Below are positions 52,892 to 62,011 of a DNA stretch of 64,000 bases, one piece after another. Position numbers and translations under genes: made by a program. Position 1 is the stretch's first letter; each line of letters starts with the position of its first letter. A model generated the notes under the pieces. It had not been told where the DNA came from. It did no database searches and was given only the letters and a program-made list of their open reading frames with translations. The DNA comes from an uncultured Saprospiraceae bacterium (GTDB taxonomy: Bacteria; Bacteroidota; Bacteroidia; Chitinophagales; Saprospiraceae), in the NCBI GenBank assembly GCA_937961455.1, contig CALGNN010000027.1:17975-81974 (forward strand), read 5' to 3'.

Positions 52892-55495
52892 TCAAGTTCT
52901 AAGCATGTTACTAAAGATCGCTTTCATTCGCTCATTCTGCTCTTTTTCAATGAGTTCTGAAAAAATTGAAGCCAAGTTTGTTATCAATTCTTTGTTGTCC
53001 TCTGCATTATTTTCTGCGAGATTATTTTTCAAAGAATTAATAGCTAAAGCAGACATATACCTAACACTATTTGACTTATCAGTGTTCAAAACCAGCGATT
53101 TTAAATAATTAGCGCCTTTAAGAGCTGTTTCGCCATCGGTTTTCGCTAAGAATTTATGCATACTTTGAAATAGGCCATAGCTATCATAATTTGAAGCCTT
53201 CGCTGCTTGATCTGTAAAAAAGCTTAAAAATTCTTTAGAACCATCCTTGGCAAAAATTCCTGCAACAGGATTTAATAGCTCTGTATTTTTTGAATTCATT
53301 TGCTTTTTTGCTTCAAGCAAGGCAGCATTTTTATCAAGCGCAAATAAACTATTTAAAGCAGCAGAATATTCCCCATAGGACTGATAAGTTTTAAGCGTTT
53401 TATTTAATAATGGTAAATGTTTTGGGTCTTTAATTTTTGCAAGTTTTCTTAAAGCAGCTTTTCTAACATCTAAGTCTTTCGAAGCTAAAAGATTTTCAAT
53501 TTTGCTTAAGGCTGAGGGTGTTTTTTCAACATCTAAATTTGCTATAGCTAAATTGACAAATTCATAAAAAGGATCTTCAAGTGCGCTTAATAACACATCT
53601 GCTTTATTGGATAAGTCTGAATCAACGACTTTGTTTAATGCTTCCTTTTTGTCTAAATAATTTTCTCCATATTTAAATTGAAGCGCATAAGCTTCATCAG
53701 ATTTCTGGTGATTCACATCGGCAAGTAAAGCAGACTCAGAATCAAAAATTAATAAGACGGGTTTTTCTTTTGCTTCAAAACTAAATTCTTGACGTCTTTG
53801 ATCAATGGTTATTTTTTTGGTCTCAGAACTACCATCTGCATAAAACCATTTTACTTCTGTTGGCAAAATGAAAATGGGACTATGGTCAGAAGCCTTTTGT
53901 GTTTGAGCTACAGAGATGGTATATTTTTGTTGTTCAAACTCATAGCTTTCTTTGATGTCTAATTCTGGGTGACCCTTGTCAAAAAACCATTGGTTGAAAA
54001 ACCAATTTAAATCTTTACCCGTTACCTCTTCAAAGGCAAGCCTCAAGTCATGAGCCTCTACAGCACGGTATGCATTATCGACTAAAAATTTATTTAATGA
54101 AGTAAAGAAGGCATCATCACCCACTTCCTTTCTAAGCATATGTAAGACTAAAGATCCTTTACTATAACTATGACTGTCAAACATGCTCTCCTTATCGTCA
54201 TAGCCAAAGTGAATTAGGTCGTGCGTTGCACCACCTTGAGTGGATTGTATATATCCAGATTTTTGATAAGATCGAGATTGTTCGGCTTTGTCTTTTCCAT
54301 ATTTATATTCATCCCACAGTATTTCTGAATAGCTAGCAAAGCCTTCATTCATTGTAAGGTTGGACCAACTTTCACAAGTTGCTAAATCTCCGAACCAATG
54401 GTGTGCCATTTCATGAGCTACAATATCGTCATTGCTGTAGTCTGCTAATGACTTAGAATCTCGTTGAACAAATTCGCCAAAAATCACAGCTGTAGTATTT
54501 TCCATTGCACCAGAAACATAGTCACGAACTACGACTTGAGAATATTTATCCCAAGGATAATCAACACCAAATACATCTGAGAAGAAGGTTAGCATTTCAG
54601 GGGTGTGATTAAAAATCATTTTTGCAGATGACTCATATTCAGGTTCGACATAGTAACCTAACTCCTTTCCTCTCCAGTTGTCTCTTGTCACACTAAATTC
54701 ACCAATAGCGAGCATGAAAAGATAAGGAGCGTGAGGAAGGTTCATTTTCCAATAGTCTGTTCTAGTTCCATCTGAATTTTTATTGCTGCTTACCAACACG
54801 CCATTAGACAAAGTTGTAAATCGATCTTCTACCGTTAAATAAACTTCTTGCGTGCATCTCTCATTTGGCTTATCTATGGTTGGAAACCAACGACTATTAT
54901 TTTCTGTTTCCCCTTGCGTCCATATTTGCATCGGCTTATTGGGATCTTCGTTCTGAGCATTGATAAAAAATAATCCTTTATCAGAAGTAATCGCTGCTGA
55001 ACCACCGATCTCATTTTCTCCAGGCTTCGCTACGTAGTCAATAATGACATTATATTTTTCACCAGCCTCATATTTTCTGGGTAATTGAATGACAATTTTT
55101 TTACCATCATATTTATATGGAATCTCTGGACCACGATCACTCATTCTTATGCTGGCTATATCAAAGCCCACAGCATCCAAAACTAATTGATCAGAAGGAT
55201 AAAAGACAGGAGTAAAACTTAAATATGCGCTACCGTTTACATGTTCTTTTTCCCAATCAAAGCTCAATACTAATTTGGTATGAAGCAAATCTTGTACTCT
55301 TTCATAGCTGGGGTTGTATTTTTCTAATTTAAAATCTTCTTCGCTCTTGACATCTAGAGGCAAATCTGGTTTAACAACGAGTGTGTCCAAATCTCTCATT
55401 TCAGTCATAGGAGGAGCAATGACTAATTCATTTGTAGATTTGCAGGAAAACATGAAGCTTATTATTAGGCTTAAGAAGATTAGTTTTTTCATCAT
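52892..55495 (-). CDS. M1-family aminopeptidase lipoprotein with HEAT-like C terminus
   Basis: 867 residues. Lipoprotein signal IFLSLIISFMFSCKS. Peptidase domain with exopeptidase loop SGAMENTTAVIF, zinc site HEMAHHWFGDL (~residue 360) and third ligand in NEGFASYSEILW, all intact, so an active aminopeptidase is expected. From ~610 onward the sequence becomes helical repeats (DVRKAALRKLAKIKDPKHLPLL), resembling the HEAT/ERAP1-like C-terminal domain. Membrane-anchored, probably periplasmic or surface. 122 bases upstream of the DUF4175 operon. Confidence 0.93.
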   Translation of the reverse strand: MMKKLIFLSLIISFMFSCKSTNELVIAPPMTEMRDLDTLVVKPDLPLDVKSEEDFKLEKYNPSYERVQDLLHTKLVLSFDWEKEHVNGSAYLSFTPVFYPSDQLVLDAVGFDIASIRMSDRGPEIPYKYDGKKIVIQLPRKYEAGEKYNVIIDYVAKPGENEIGGSAAITSDKGLFFINAQNEDPNKPMQIWTQGETENNSRWFPTIDKPNERCTQEVYLTVEDRFTTLSNGVLVSSNKNSDGTRTDYWKMNLPHAPYLFMLAIGEFSVTRDNWRGKELGYYVEPEYESSAKMIFNHTPEMLTFFSDVFGVDYPWDKYSQVVVRDYVSGAMENTTAVIFGEFVQRDSKSLADYSNDDIVAHEMAHHWFGDLATCESWSNLTMNEGFASYSEILWDEYKYGKDKAEQSRSYQKSGYIQSTQGGATHDLIHFGYDDKESMFDSHSYSKGSLVLHMLRKEVGDDAFFTSLNKFLVDNAYRAVEAHDLRLAFEEVTGKDLNWFFNQWFFDKGHPELDIKESYEFEQQKYTISVAQTQKASDHSPIFILPTEVKWFYADGSSETKKITIDQRRQEFSFEAKEKPVLLIFDSESALLADVNHQKSDEAYALQFKYGENYLDKKEALNKVVDSDLSNKADVLLSALEDPFYEFVNLAIANLDVEKTPSALSKIENLLASKDLDVRKAALRKLAKIKDPKHLPLLNKTLKTYQSYGEYSAALNSLFALDKNAALLEAKKQMNSKNTELLNPVAGIFAKDGSKEFLSFFTDQAAKASNYDSYGLFQSMHKFLAKTDGETALKGANYLKSLVLNTDKSNSVRYMSALAINSLKNNLAENNAEDNKELITNLASIFSELIEKEQNERMKAIFSNMLRT

Positions 55496-55609
55496 TTAAT
55501 TTTTACAAATATCTAACGAAGATAAAAGAAGCATTGATGTATTGACCATACATTTTATAACAAGTATCATTGTTTAAAAATTAATTTAGTTGCTTAAATG
55601 TAGAATCCC

Positions 55610-57043
55610 ATGCAGGAAAAATTAAAGGAGATCTATGATCCACAAAAATTTAGAAAAGATGGACATGACTTAATTGACCTCTTAGCAGACTATCTGGAAA
55701 ATTCTAAAAAGATAGAAAATAAAGAAGTCCTAGAATTTCAAAGTCCAGACAAGATGTATCAAAAGTGGAATCAGGAAAAATTCCAATCCTTGAAGGGAAT
55801 GGAGTTTTATAAAGCCATGATAGATGATTGTACGAATGTGCACCACCGACAATGTATAGGACATCAAATATCTCCTCCAGCACCGACATCAGCTCTAGCG
55901 TCTCTAGTTAGTGCCTTTATGAATAATGGTATGGGAGTTTATGAAATGGGATCATCTCCTACAGCCATTGAAAGACTTGTCGTTGAGGTTTTTGCAAAAG
56001 CGATAGGATATGATAATGCTGCTGGTGGATTTCTCACAAGCGGTGGAACATTGGCGAATTTGACAGCCTTACTTACGGCTAGAAATCTTTATAAGGAAAA
56101 AAACATTTGGGAGGAAGGATCGCGTAATAGAAAATTAGCTTTGATGGTTTCTGATCAAGCACATTATTGTGTGGATAGAGCTGCTCGAATTATGGGTCTC
56201 GGTAAAGAAGGAGTCATCCATATCAAAACAAATGATCAATTTCAGGCTAAGATGGAAAGCTTAGAAGAAGCCTATAAAAGAGCAACAGATGAAGGATTTG
56301 AGATATTTGCCATTGTAGGAAGTGCAGGAACCACCTCCACGGGCTCTTACGATCCTATAGAACAAATGGGCTCATTCGCAAAGGAAAAAAATATTTGGTT
56401 TCACGTTGATGGTGCGCATGGTGGAGCGGTAGTTTTTAGTGAAAAGTATAAGACACTAGCAAATGGCATATCACTTGCTGACTCCGTAATAATTGACTGC
56501 CACAAGATGCTTATGGCTCCGGCAATTTTAACCACGCTGATTTATAAAGAAGGAAACAAGGCCTATCAGACATTTAGTCAAGATGCAAAATATTTATTAC
56601 AACAACATGAAGAAGAGCAGTGGTATGATATCGCACTGAGATCTTTTGAGTGTACCAAAGAAATGATGAGTATTAAAGTGTATAGCATAATCAATGAACA
56701 CGGTGAGGGGGCTTTTAATGATTTTGTTACGAGGCTTTACGATTTAGGTGATGTATTTTATGAATTAATAAATGAAAGAAAAAACTTCAGATTAGCGACA
56801 AAGCCACAGGCCAATATTTTATGTTTTCAATATTATCAGGAAGGCATGGATGATGTTCGAATTAGTAAGATGAATGAGGAGATAAGAAAACAAATTTTAC
56901 AGGAAGGGCAGTTTTACATTGTAAAGACACAATTAAACGGACAAACATATTTGCGCACAACGATCATGAACCCATTTACTACAAAAAATGAATTTGTAAG
57001 CCTTTTAAATAAGATTGAAAAAATAGGAAGTCAAATGACTTAA
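55610..57043 (+). CDS. PLP-dependent group II decarboxylase
   Basis: 477 residues of the aromatic-amino-acid/glutamate/diaminobutyrate decarboxylase group. QISPPAPTSALASLV, FLTSGGTLANLTALLTARN, WFHVDGAHGGAVVFS (PLP-ring Asp) and SVIIDCHKMLMAPAIL (PLP Lys) are in order and intact. The substrate cannot be settled by eye; diaminobutyrate, aspartate or cysteine sulfinate are possible. Followed after 20 bases by an orphan gene on the same strand. Confidence 0.9.
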   Translation: MQEKLKEIYDPQKFRKDGHDLIDLLADYLENSKKIENKEVLEFQSPDKMYQKWNQEKFQSLKGMEFYKAMIDDCTNVHHRQCIGHQISPPAPTSALASLVSAFMNNGMGVYEMGSSPTAIERLVVEVFAKAIGYDNAAGGFLTSGGTLANLTALLTARNLYKEKNIWEEGSRNRKLALMVSDQAHYCVDRAARIMGLGKEGVIHIKTNDQFQAKMESLEEAYKRATDEGFEIFAIVGSAGTTSTGSYDPIEQMGSFAKEKNIWFHVDGAHGGAVVFSEKYKTLANGISLADSVIIDCHKMLMAPAILTTLIYKEGNKAYQTFSQDAKYLLQQHEEEQWYDIALRSFECTKEMMSIKVYSIINEHGEGAFNDFVTRLYDLGDVFYELINERKNFRLATKPQANILCFQYYQEGMDDVRISKMNEEIRKQILQEGQFYIVKTQLNGQTYLRTTIMNPFTTKNEFVSLLNKIEKIGSQMT

Positions 57044-57048
57044 AGAAT

Positions 57049-57056
57049 TACTTTTG
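57049..57056 (+). promoter_or_regulatory. -7 promoter box of the orphan gene at 57064
   Basis: TACTTTTG fits TAnnTTTG and is exactly 7 bases before the ATG, identical in sequence and spacing to the box before ctaA. No clear -33 box. Confidence 0.55.
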
Positions 57057-57063
57057 TAAAAAA

Positions 57064-57507
57064 ATGAAAATGACAATAAAGCAGCTTATTAAATTAGAGG
57101 ACAGATCTAAACAAGTTTGGGTAGTTAGTCCAAGCCTTCATTTTGATACTGAAAATAAAGCCTTTACAGAATTGGTGAGTGTCAATTTAGGAGAGAAAAC
57201 AAAATATAGATACATCGTCCCTGCTACTAGTCGTATAGCTAAGAACATGAAAGCTTATCAAAAAATGTATGGCTTAACAAAAGAGGAAATGGATGCCAAT
57301 TTTTTGCTGCTTCCAGAATCTGAATTTAATCCATTCATCACAGAGATTGCCATTTATGATGCTTCAATAAAATCAAAATGTTGTGCCGTTTCTGCTCCAG
57401 CCTTGGAAGACAAGAATGAGGTTATCAAGTTTAGTAAAACCACTACAGAAAGTATGGTAAAAGCTTTTAAGGCTTTATGGAAAAAATATAAGAGACAGAG
57501 TCTTTAA
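57064..57507 (+). CDS. Conserved-looking protein of unknown function
   Basis: 147 residues; I do not recognise the family. Soluble, no signal peptide. The N-terminal half has beta strands around QVWVVSPSLHFDTENKAFTE and KYRYIVPATSRIAKNM; the middle contains a helix (MKAYQKMYGLTKEEMDANFL) and the C terminus is basic and helical (MVKAFKALWKKYKRQ). It has its own promoter box and ends one base from the dapD stop on the opposite strand. Confidence 0.65.
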   Translation: MKMTIKQLIKLEDRSKQVWVVSPSLHFDTENKAFTELVSVNLGEKTKYRYIVPATSRIAKNMKAYQKMYGLTKEEMDANFLLLPESEFNPFITEIAIYDASIKSKCCAVSAPALEDKNEVIKFSKTTTESMVKAFKALWKKYKRQSL

Positions 57508-58326
57508 TTAGGCTGAAACACCGAATTCTCTTAAGGCACTGTTCAAAGAAACTTTCTTATCAGTGCTTTCTTTTCTTTTACCAATAATGAGTGCACAGGA
57601 AACATTAAATTTTCCTGCTGGAAATTCTTTTTCATAACTACCAGGAATTACTACAGATCTTGCAGGAACTCTTCCTTTAGTATGCACAGGCTCATCACCC
57701 GTCACATCTATAATATGAGTAGATTGGGTTAAGACAACGTTTGCTCCTAATACAGCCTCTTCTTCTACATGAACGCCTTCTACAACAATGCTTCTAGAAC
57801 CAATAAAGCAATTATCTTCAATGATAACAGGAGCAGCTTGAGGAGGTTCTAAAACTCCACCAATTCCGACACCACCACTTAGATGAACATTTTTTCCTAT
57901 TTGAGCACACGAACCAACTGTAGCCCAAGTATCGACCATACTGCCTGCGCCAACATATGCACCAATATTTACAAAACTTGGCATCATGATAACACCCGGT
58001 TCTAAAAAAGCACCATGTCTTGCTATAGCATGAGGAACAACTCTAACTTGTTGCTCAACATAATTATTCTTTAATGGAATTTTATCATGAAATTGGAAAG
58101 GAGGCAAATCCATTACTTTCATTTTTGTAACACCAAAATATAGGAGTACGGCCTTTTTAATCCAATCATTTACGACCCAAGAGCTACCATTTTTTTGTTC
58201 AGCAATTCTTAGCTCACCTTTATCAAGTAAGCCAATAATATCTTTAACTGCTTGTATGGTATCTTCACTTTGCAAAAGTGACCTGTCTTCATAAGCTTGT
58301 TCTATCAGTGTTTTTATATCATCCAT
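57508..58326 (-). CDS. dapD: Tetrahydrodipicolinate N-succinyltransferase
   Basis: 272 residues. Succinylates tetrahydrodipicolinate in the lysine/meso-diaminopimelate pathway. The N-terminal helical domain is followed by left-handed beta-helix hexapeptides (VIMMPSFVNIGAYVGAGSMV, AQIGKNVHLSGGVGIGGVLE, FIGSRSIVVEGVHVEEEAVL). Normal length. Start overlaps the stop of the upstream PAP2-like gene by one base. Confidence 0.96.
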   Translation of the reverse strand: MDDIKTLIEQAYEDRSLLQSEDTIQAVKDIIGLLDKGELRIAEQKNGSSWVVNDWIKKAVLLYFGVTKMKVMDLPPFQFHDKIPLKNNYVEQQVRVVPHAIARHGAFLEPGVIMMPSFVNIGAYVGAGSMVDTWATVGSCAQIGKNVHLSGGVGIGGVLEPPQAAPVIIEDNCFIGSRSIVVEGVHVEEEAVLGANVVLTQSTHIIDVTGDEPVHTKGRVPARSVVIPGSYEKEFPAGKFNVSCALIIGKRKESTDKKVSLNSALREFGVSA

Positions 58327-58982
58327 TAGAATAAAAAATTAAAGGCGATTATTTGTGAACTAAAACCAACAATAAACCCTCCATATACATCTTGCATATT
58401 ATGCGCGTTTAAAATAAGGCGGGCACTACCAACTAATCCACTTATTAATACAATAATAATAAACAGAAAACTAGTCTGTATTTCAAAATTGGAACTTCCA
58501 ATGGTTAATGAGAATTGATTGTAATCGAATAAAAAGATCAGGAGTAAGCAGAAAGCTATCAAACCTCCCATGCCAGTGCAATGAATGCTGATTTTAGTAA
58601 AATTATTTAGGAAAAAAGAAAGAAATAAACCAATGCAGGCTCCAAGTACTGCAGCACTGAGAATTCGAGGAACATCAGGATTGTTAATTAGATTTTGAAA
58701 CAACCATATATATAACAAGCCCGTGATGATATAGGGTCCGATTCGCTCATGACGTTCTTTCATTTCGAAAGAATTAATAAAACCCAAAGGCTTCATAAGC
58801 CCAATTGCCACTAATGGAATAAAGACGGAGCTAATAAAAAAAATAACTATAAAAAGATGGCTATCTATTATACCGCTAGAACCAAACTGATATGGATTTA
58901 AAATGAGTAATATGAAGAGCATATAACTCAGGATCCAAATAGGATGAAAAACAAAAGATATTATTTTTGATAATATTTTCAA
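58326..58982 (-). CDS. PAP2-superfamily-like membrane protein
   Basis: 218 residues, six to seven hydrophobic helices. KISIHCTGMGGLIAF and ARLILNAHNMQDVYGGFIVG look like the second and third phosphatase motifs of the PAP2 superfamily (each with the catalytic His); the first motif may be MKERHERIGPY. Could be a lipid or undecaprenyl phosphatase. Starts at TTG; no in-frame ATG precedes the first helix. Translationally coupled to dapD. Confidence 0.72.
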   Translation of the reverse strand: MKILSKIISFVFHPIWILSYMLFILLILNPYQFGSSGIIDSHLFIVIFFISSVFIPLVAIGLMKPLGFINSFEMKERHERIGPYIITGLLYIWLFQNLINNPDVPRILSAAVLGACIGLFLSFFLNNFTKISIHCTGMGGLIAFCLLLIFLFDYNQFSLTIGSSNFEIQTSFLFIIIVLISGLVGSARLILNAHNMQDVYGGFIVGFSSQIIAFNFLF

Positions 58983-59047
58983 TACATGGTTTAATTTGCA
59001 GCACGAATTTAAATTTTTTAAATCGGACTCAGTTTAAATATTCCAAT

Positions 59048-59644
59048 TTGTATAAAGAAATTAAATCAGTTACTATTTATTGTGCTTCGAGCCAGAGTAT
59101 TCCAAAAGTTTACTTTGATGCTGCTGAAAAACTTGCTGAGCTTTTGGCTGATCAAGGGATAAAGCTGATTTATGGAGGAGGAAGTAAAGGTTTGATGGGA
59201 AAAATTGCCGATACTTATTTGTCGCGCAATGCTCCGATAAAAGGGATTATACCCAGATTTATGAAGGAGGTGGAATGGGCACACCCAGGTGTAACCGAGA
59301 TGGTAATTACAGAAACCATGGCCGAGCGGAAAGCTTTGCTGATGCAAACAGACGCCATCATTACACTAGCAGGAGGCTGTGGCACCTTTGAAGAACTATT
59401 GGAGGTTATATCCTTAAAGCGATTGGGAAAATTTACGAAACCTATAGTCATTTTAAATACTCAAAAATATTACGATCCATTAAAGCAACTATTAGAAAAT
59501 GCTGTAGCGGAACGTTTTATGAATCAAGAACACCTCGCAATGTGGAATTTTGTAGACCATCCTGAAGAAATTTTACAAAGTATTCGCAATGCGGAGGATT
59601 GGAGCGAAGAGGCTATTCATTTTGCAGAATCAAAAAATAAGTAG
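59048..59644 (+). CDS. LOG-family protein (TIGR00730-like Rossmann protein)
   Basis: About 198 residues from a TTG at 59048, chosen because the family begins just before SVTIYCASSQ. A longer reading from a TTG at 58967 would overlap the divergent gene's start. IYGGGSKGLMG and AGGCGTFEELLEV are the LOG motifs; the usual Pro of PGGxGTxxE is Ala here. Family members are cytokinin-type phosphoribohydrolases acting on nucleoside monophosphates. Stands alone before a 129-base gap. Confidence 0.82.
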   Translation: MYKEIKSVTIYCASSQSIPKVYFDAAEKLAELLADQGIKLIYGGGSKGLMGKIADTYLSRNAPIKGIIPRFMKEVEWAHPGVTEMVITETMAERKALLMQTDAIITLAGGCGTFEELLEVISLKRLGKFTKPIVILNTQKYYDPLKQLLENAVAERFMNQEHLAMWNFVDHPEEILQSIRNAEDWSEEAIHFAESKNK

Positions 59645-59773
59645 ATTCAACTTTTTTATCTAAGCGTGCATCATAATTAATGTATTGTTAAATTATTTTA
59701 TTGTGAATACTTTAGGGCATGGATTATGTTATTGATCATAACAAATAATAGCAACCAGCGTTTTTAAAAGCAG

Positions 59774-60388
59774 ATGGGAAAAATTTTATTCAATATAATA
59801 CTGATTCTTTTTATAGCAATTACGGCAAATGCTCAAGATGAGGATTTAGAAAAAATTCTAATTAACGGTGAGATCGTAACGGCTATAATTACTGAAACAG
59901 ATACTATTATCATTGCTGACTTAGAAGAATTTACTGTTACGGCTCCACGTGAGTTTGAAAATAGAGATGAGTACAGAAGATACTTGCGGTATAGGAAATA
60001 TGCTTCAGATGTATACCCTTATGCCATAAAAGCCATTCGTACTTATAGAGAAATGGAAGAGGCTACAGCTGAAATGACCGAGTACAAAAAGAAAAGATAT
60101 ATTAAGAAGCTTCAAAAAAGACTTACAAAAGAGTTTAAGGATCCATTAAAAAAACTTACTCGTACAAGAGGTCTAATTCTCACAAAAATGATTGAGAAAG
60201 AACTAGACATTTCTATGCACAATTTATTGAGAGAATTGAAAGGTGGAATAACAGCAAGTTACTACACAAGTTTCAGCAAGTTGTATGGATATGATTTGAA
60301 AAAGAAGTATGTACACGGAGAAGATAAGATAATGGACTCCGTTTTGAATGATTTTGATATCTCCTACGAGATAAGGAAGAAAAACTGA
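59774..60388 (+). CDS. DUF4294-family secreted protein
   Basis: 204 residues with a signal peptide (KILFNIILILFIAITANA). The core RYRKYASDVYPYAIKAIRTYREMEE and KKLTRTRGLILTKMIEKELD matches the DUF4294 family of Bacteroidota; highly basic and helical. Function unknown. Followed after 17 bases by mvaD. Confidence 0.8.
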   Translation: MGKILFNIILILFIAITANAQDEDLEKILINGEIVTAIITETDTIIIADLEEFTVTAPREFENRDEYRRYLRYRKYASDVYPYAIKAIRTYREMEEATAEMTEYKKKRYIKKLQKRLTKEFKDPLKKLTRTRGLILTKMIEKELDISMHNLLRELKGGITASYYTSFSKLYGYDLKKKYVHGEDKIMDSVLNDFDISYEIRKKN

Positions 60389-60405
60389 TTCACTACCTTT
60401 AAGCC

Positions 60406-61494
60406 ATGATAGATTATAGCAATGAAGACCTTAGGATAAAAACGGAGACAGATGTAGAACAAAGGGTTTCCTGGAGAAGTCCATCTAATCTAGCCATTGT
60501 AAAATATTGGGGAAAGGTCCCTATACAAATTCCAAAAAATCCATCCGTTAGTTTAACACTGCGAAACAGCTATACAGAAACGAGTATATCAGCAGGCCCT
60601 AAAAAGAATTTAGAAAAAAAGCTTGACATTGACTTTTACTTTGAAGGGACTAGCAGGCCAGACTTTCAAGAACGGATAGAAAAGTATTTCAACAGCCTGC
60701 TTCATATTTATCCATTTTTAGCACAATTACATTTAAAAATAGAAAGTAAAAACTCTTTTCCACATTCAGCTGGAATTGCTTCTTCAGCATCATCTATGAG
60801 TGCCTTAGCACTTTGTTTAGTTAGTTTAGAAGAAGCTTATTTTCAAACAGATTTGACAGAGCAAGCATTTTTCCAAAAAGCTTCTTATCTGGCTCGCTTG
60901 GGAAGTGGTTCAGCCTGTAGGTCGGTTTATCCTGCTTGGGCTATTTGGGGTAAAGAATTTAGTGTAGAGGGCTCTTCGGATGAATTCGCTATTCCATACC
61001 AAGAAAAAGTACATGAGTCTTTTCAAAATTTTCATGATGACATCTTGATAGTGAGTGATGCAGAAAAGTCTGTCTCTAGTACTGCTGGACATGCACTAAT
61101 GGAGACTAATATATTTGCTGAGCAAAGATTTGATTCAGCAAAGAAAAATCTAAACATATGCTTAGAGACTTTAAGAGAAGGAGCTATTGAAAAGTTCGGG
61201 ATTTTAGCTGAGCAAGAAGCACTCGCACTTCATGCTATGATGATGACATCAAGACCGTCTTATATTTTGATGAAACCGAACTCTTTGGCAATCATAGAGA
61301 AAATTAGAGCTTGTAGGGAAGCAGACAAACTGCCTATTTATTTTAGTTTAGATGCAGGCCCAAACCTTCATGTTTTGTATCCTCACAGTCATAGAGAACA
61401 AATTCAGGATTTTATTAGAGATCAGCTTTTGTCTTTTACGGTAAACAATGAATGGATCGCAGATGGAATCGGGGAAGGCCCATTAAAAATATAG
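60406..61494 (+). CDS. mvaD: Diphosphomevalonate decarboxylase
   Basis: 362 residues, GHMP kinase superfamily. SPSNLAIVKYWGKVPIQIPK is the diagnostic N-terminal motif of mevalonate 5-diphosphate decarboxylase, NSFPHSAGIASSASSMSALA the ATP loop, and IYFSLDAGPNLHVLYP the C-terminal Asp motif. It indicates isoprenoid synthesis through the mevalonate pathway. The remaining pathway genes are outside the window. One base separates it from the rhodanese gene. Confidence 0.93.
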   Translation: MIDYSNEDLRIKTETDVEQRVSWRSPSNLAIVKYWGKVPIQIPKNPSVSLTLRNSYTETSISAGPKKNLEKKLDIDFYFEGTSRPDFQERIEKYFNSLLHIYPFLAQLHLKIESKNSFPHSAGIASSASSMSALALCLVSLEEAYFQTDLTEQAFFQKASYLARLGSGSACRSVYPAWAIWGKEFSVEGSSDEFAIPYQEKVHESFQNFHDDILIVSDAEKSVSSTAGHALMETNIFAEQRFDSAKKNLNICLETLREGAIEKFGILAEQEALALHAMMMTSRPSYILMKPNSLAIIEKIRACREADKLPIYFSLDAGPNLHVLYPHSHREQIQDFIRDQLLSFTVNNEWIADGIGEGPLKI

Positions 61495-61495
61495 A

Positions 61496-62011
61496 ATGAG
61501 ATATTTAAGCTATTGGTTTTTTTTCTTTTTGGTTTTTTCTTGTAGTGCGCAAGAAGCAACAAAACAACTATGTGAAGATCCCAAGTTTAATCAAGAAGTG
61601 CACTCTTGGATTGATTACACGGTTCCTGTCATGAGCGTTGAAGCATTAGCATCTTCCAAAAGTGAATATGTCATCATAGATGTGAGAGATAAAAAAGAGT
61701 ATGCGATTAGTCATATCAAAGGGGCAAAGCATATTGATTGGACCAAAATTAAAAAGAAGGACTTAGCTATAGATAAAGACACAAAGATTGTCTTGTATTG
61801 TTCTATTGGTTATCGGTCTGAAAAAGCGGGAGAAGACCTTCAAAAATTAGGGTATACTCAGGTATACAATTTATACGGAAGTATTTTTGAATGGGCAAAC
61901 CAAGGCCTTCCAATTGTAAATGAAGAAGGAGAAGAAACTAAAAAAATCCATACCTATAATAAAAAATGGAGCAAGTGGGTTTTGAAGGACAGCTATGATA
62001 AAGTTTGGTAA
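61496..62011 (+). CDS. Periplasmic rhodanese-domain protein
   Basis: 171 residues, signal peptide (FFFFLVFSCSAQ, possibly a lipoprotein at Cys). Rhodanese domain from ~45: VIIDVRDKKEYAISHIKGAKHI and active loop LYCSIGYRSEKAGE with the catalytic Cys, then NLYGSIFEWANQGLPIV. A persulfide or arsenate/phosphate chemistry role is possible; the glycosyltransferase two genes on belongs to a group linked with arsenosugar loci. Overlaps the next gene by one base. Confidence 0.88.
   Translation: MRYLSYWFFFFLVFSCSAQEATKQLCEDPKFNQEVHSWIDYTVPVMSVEALASSKSEYVIIDVRDKKEYAISHIKGAKHIDWTKIKKKDLAIDKDTKIVLYCSIGYRSEKAGEDLQKLGYTQVYNLYGSIFEWANQGLPIVNEEGEETKKIHTYNKKWSKWVLKDSYDKVW

Noticed and set aside
58967..59047. 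N-terminal 27-codon extension of the LOG-family gene
   Set aside because: It starts at a TTG overlapping the start of the divergent PAP2-like gene and adds sequence foreign to the family; the TTG at 59048 fits the conserved start.
59946..59951. CACGTG core in the DUF4294 gene
   Set aside because: Flanks CTC and AGT break the parS consensus at several positions.
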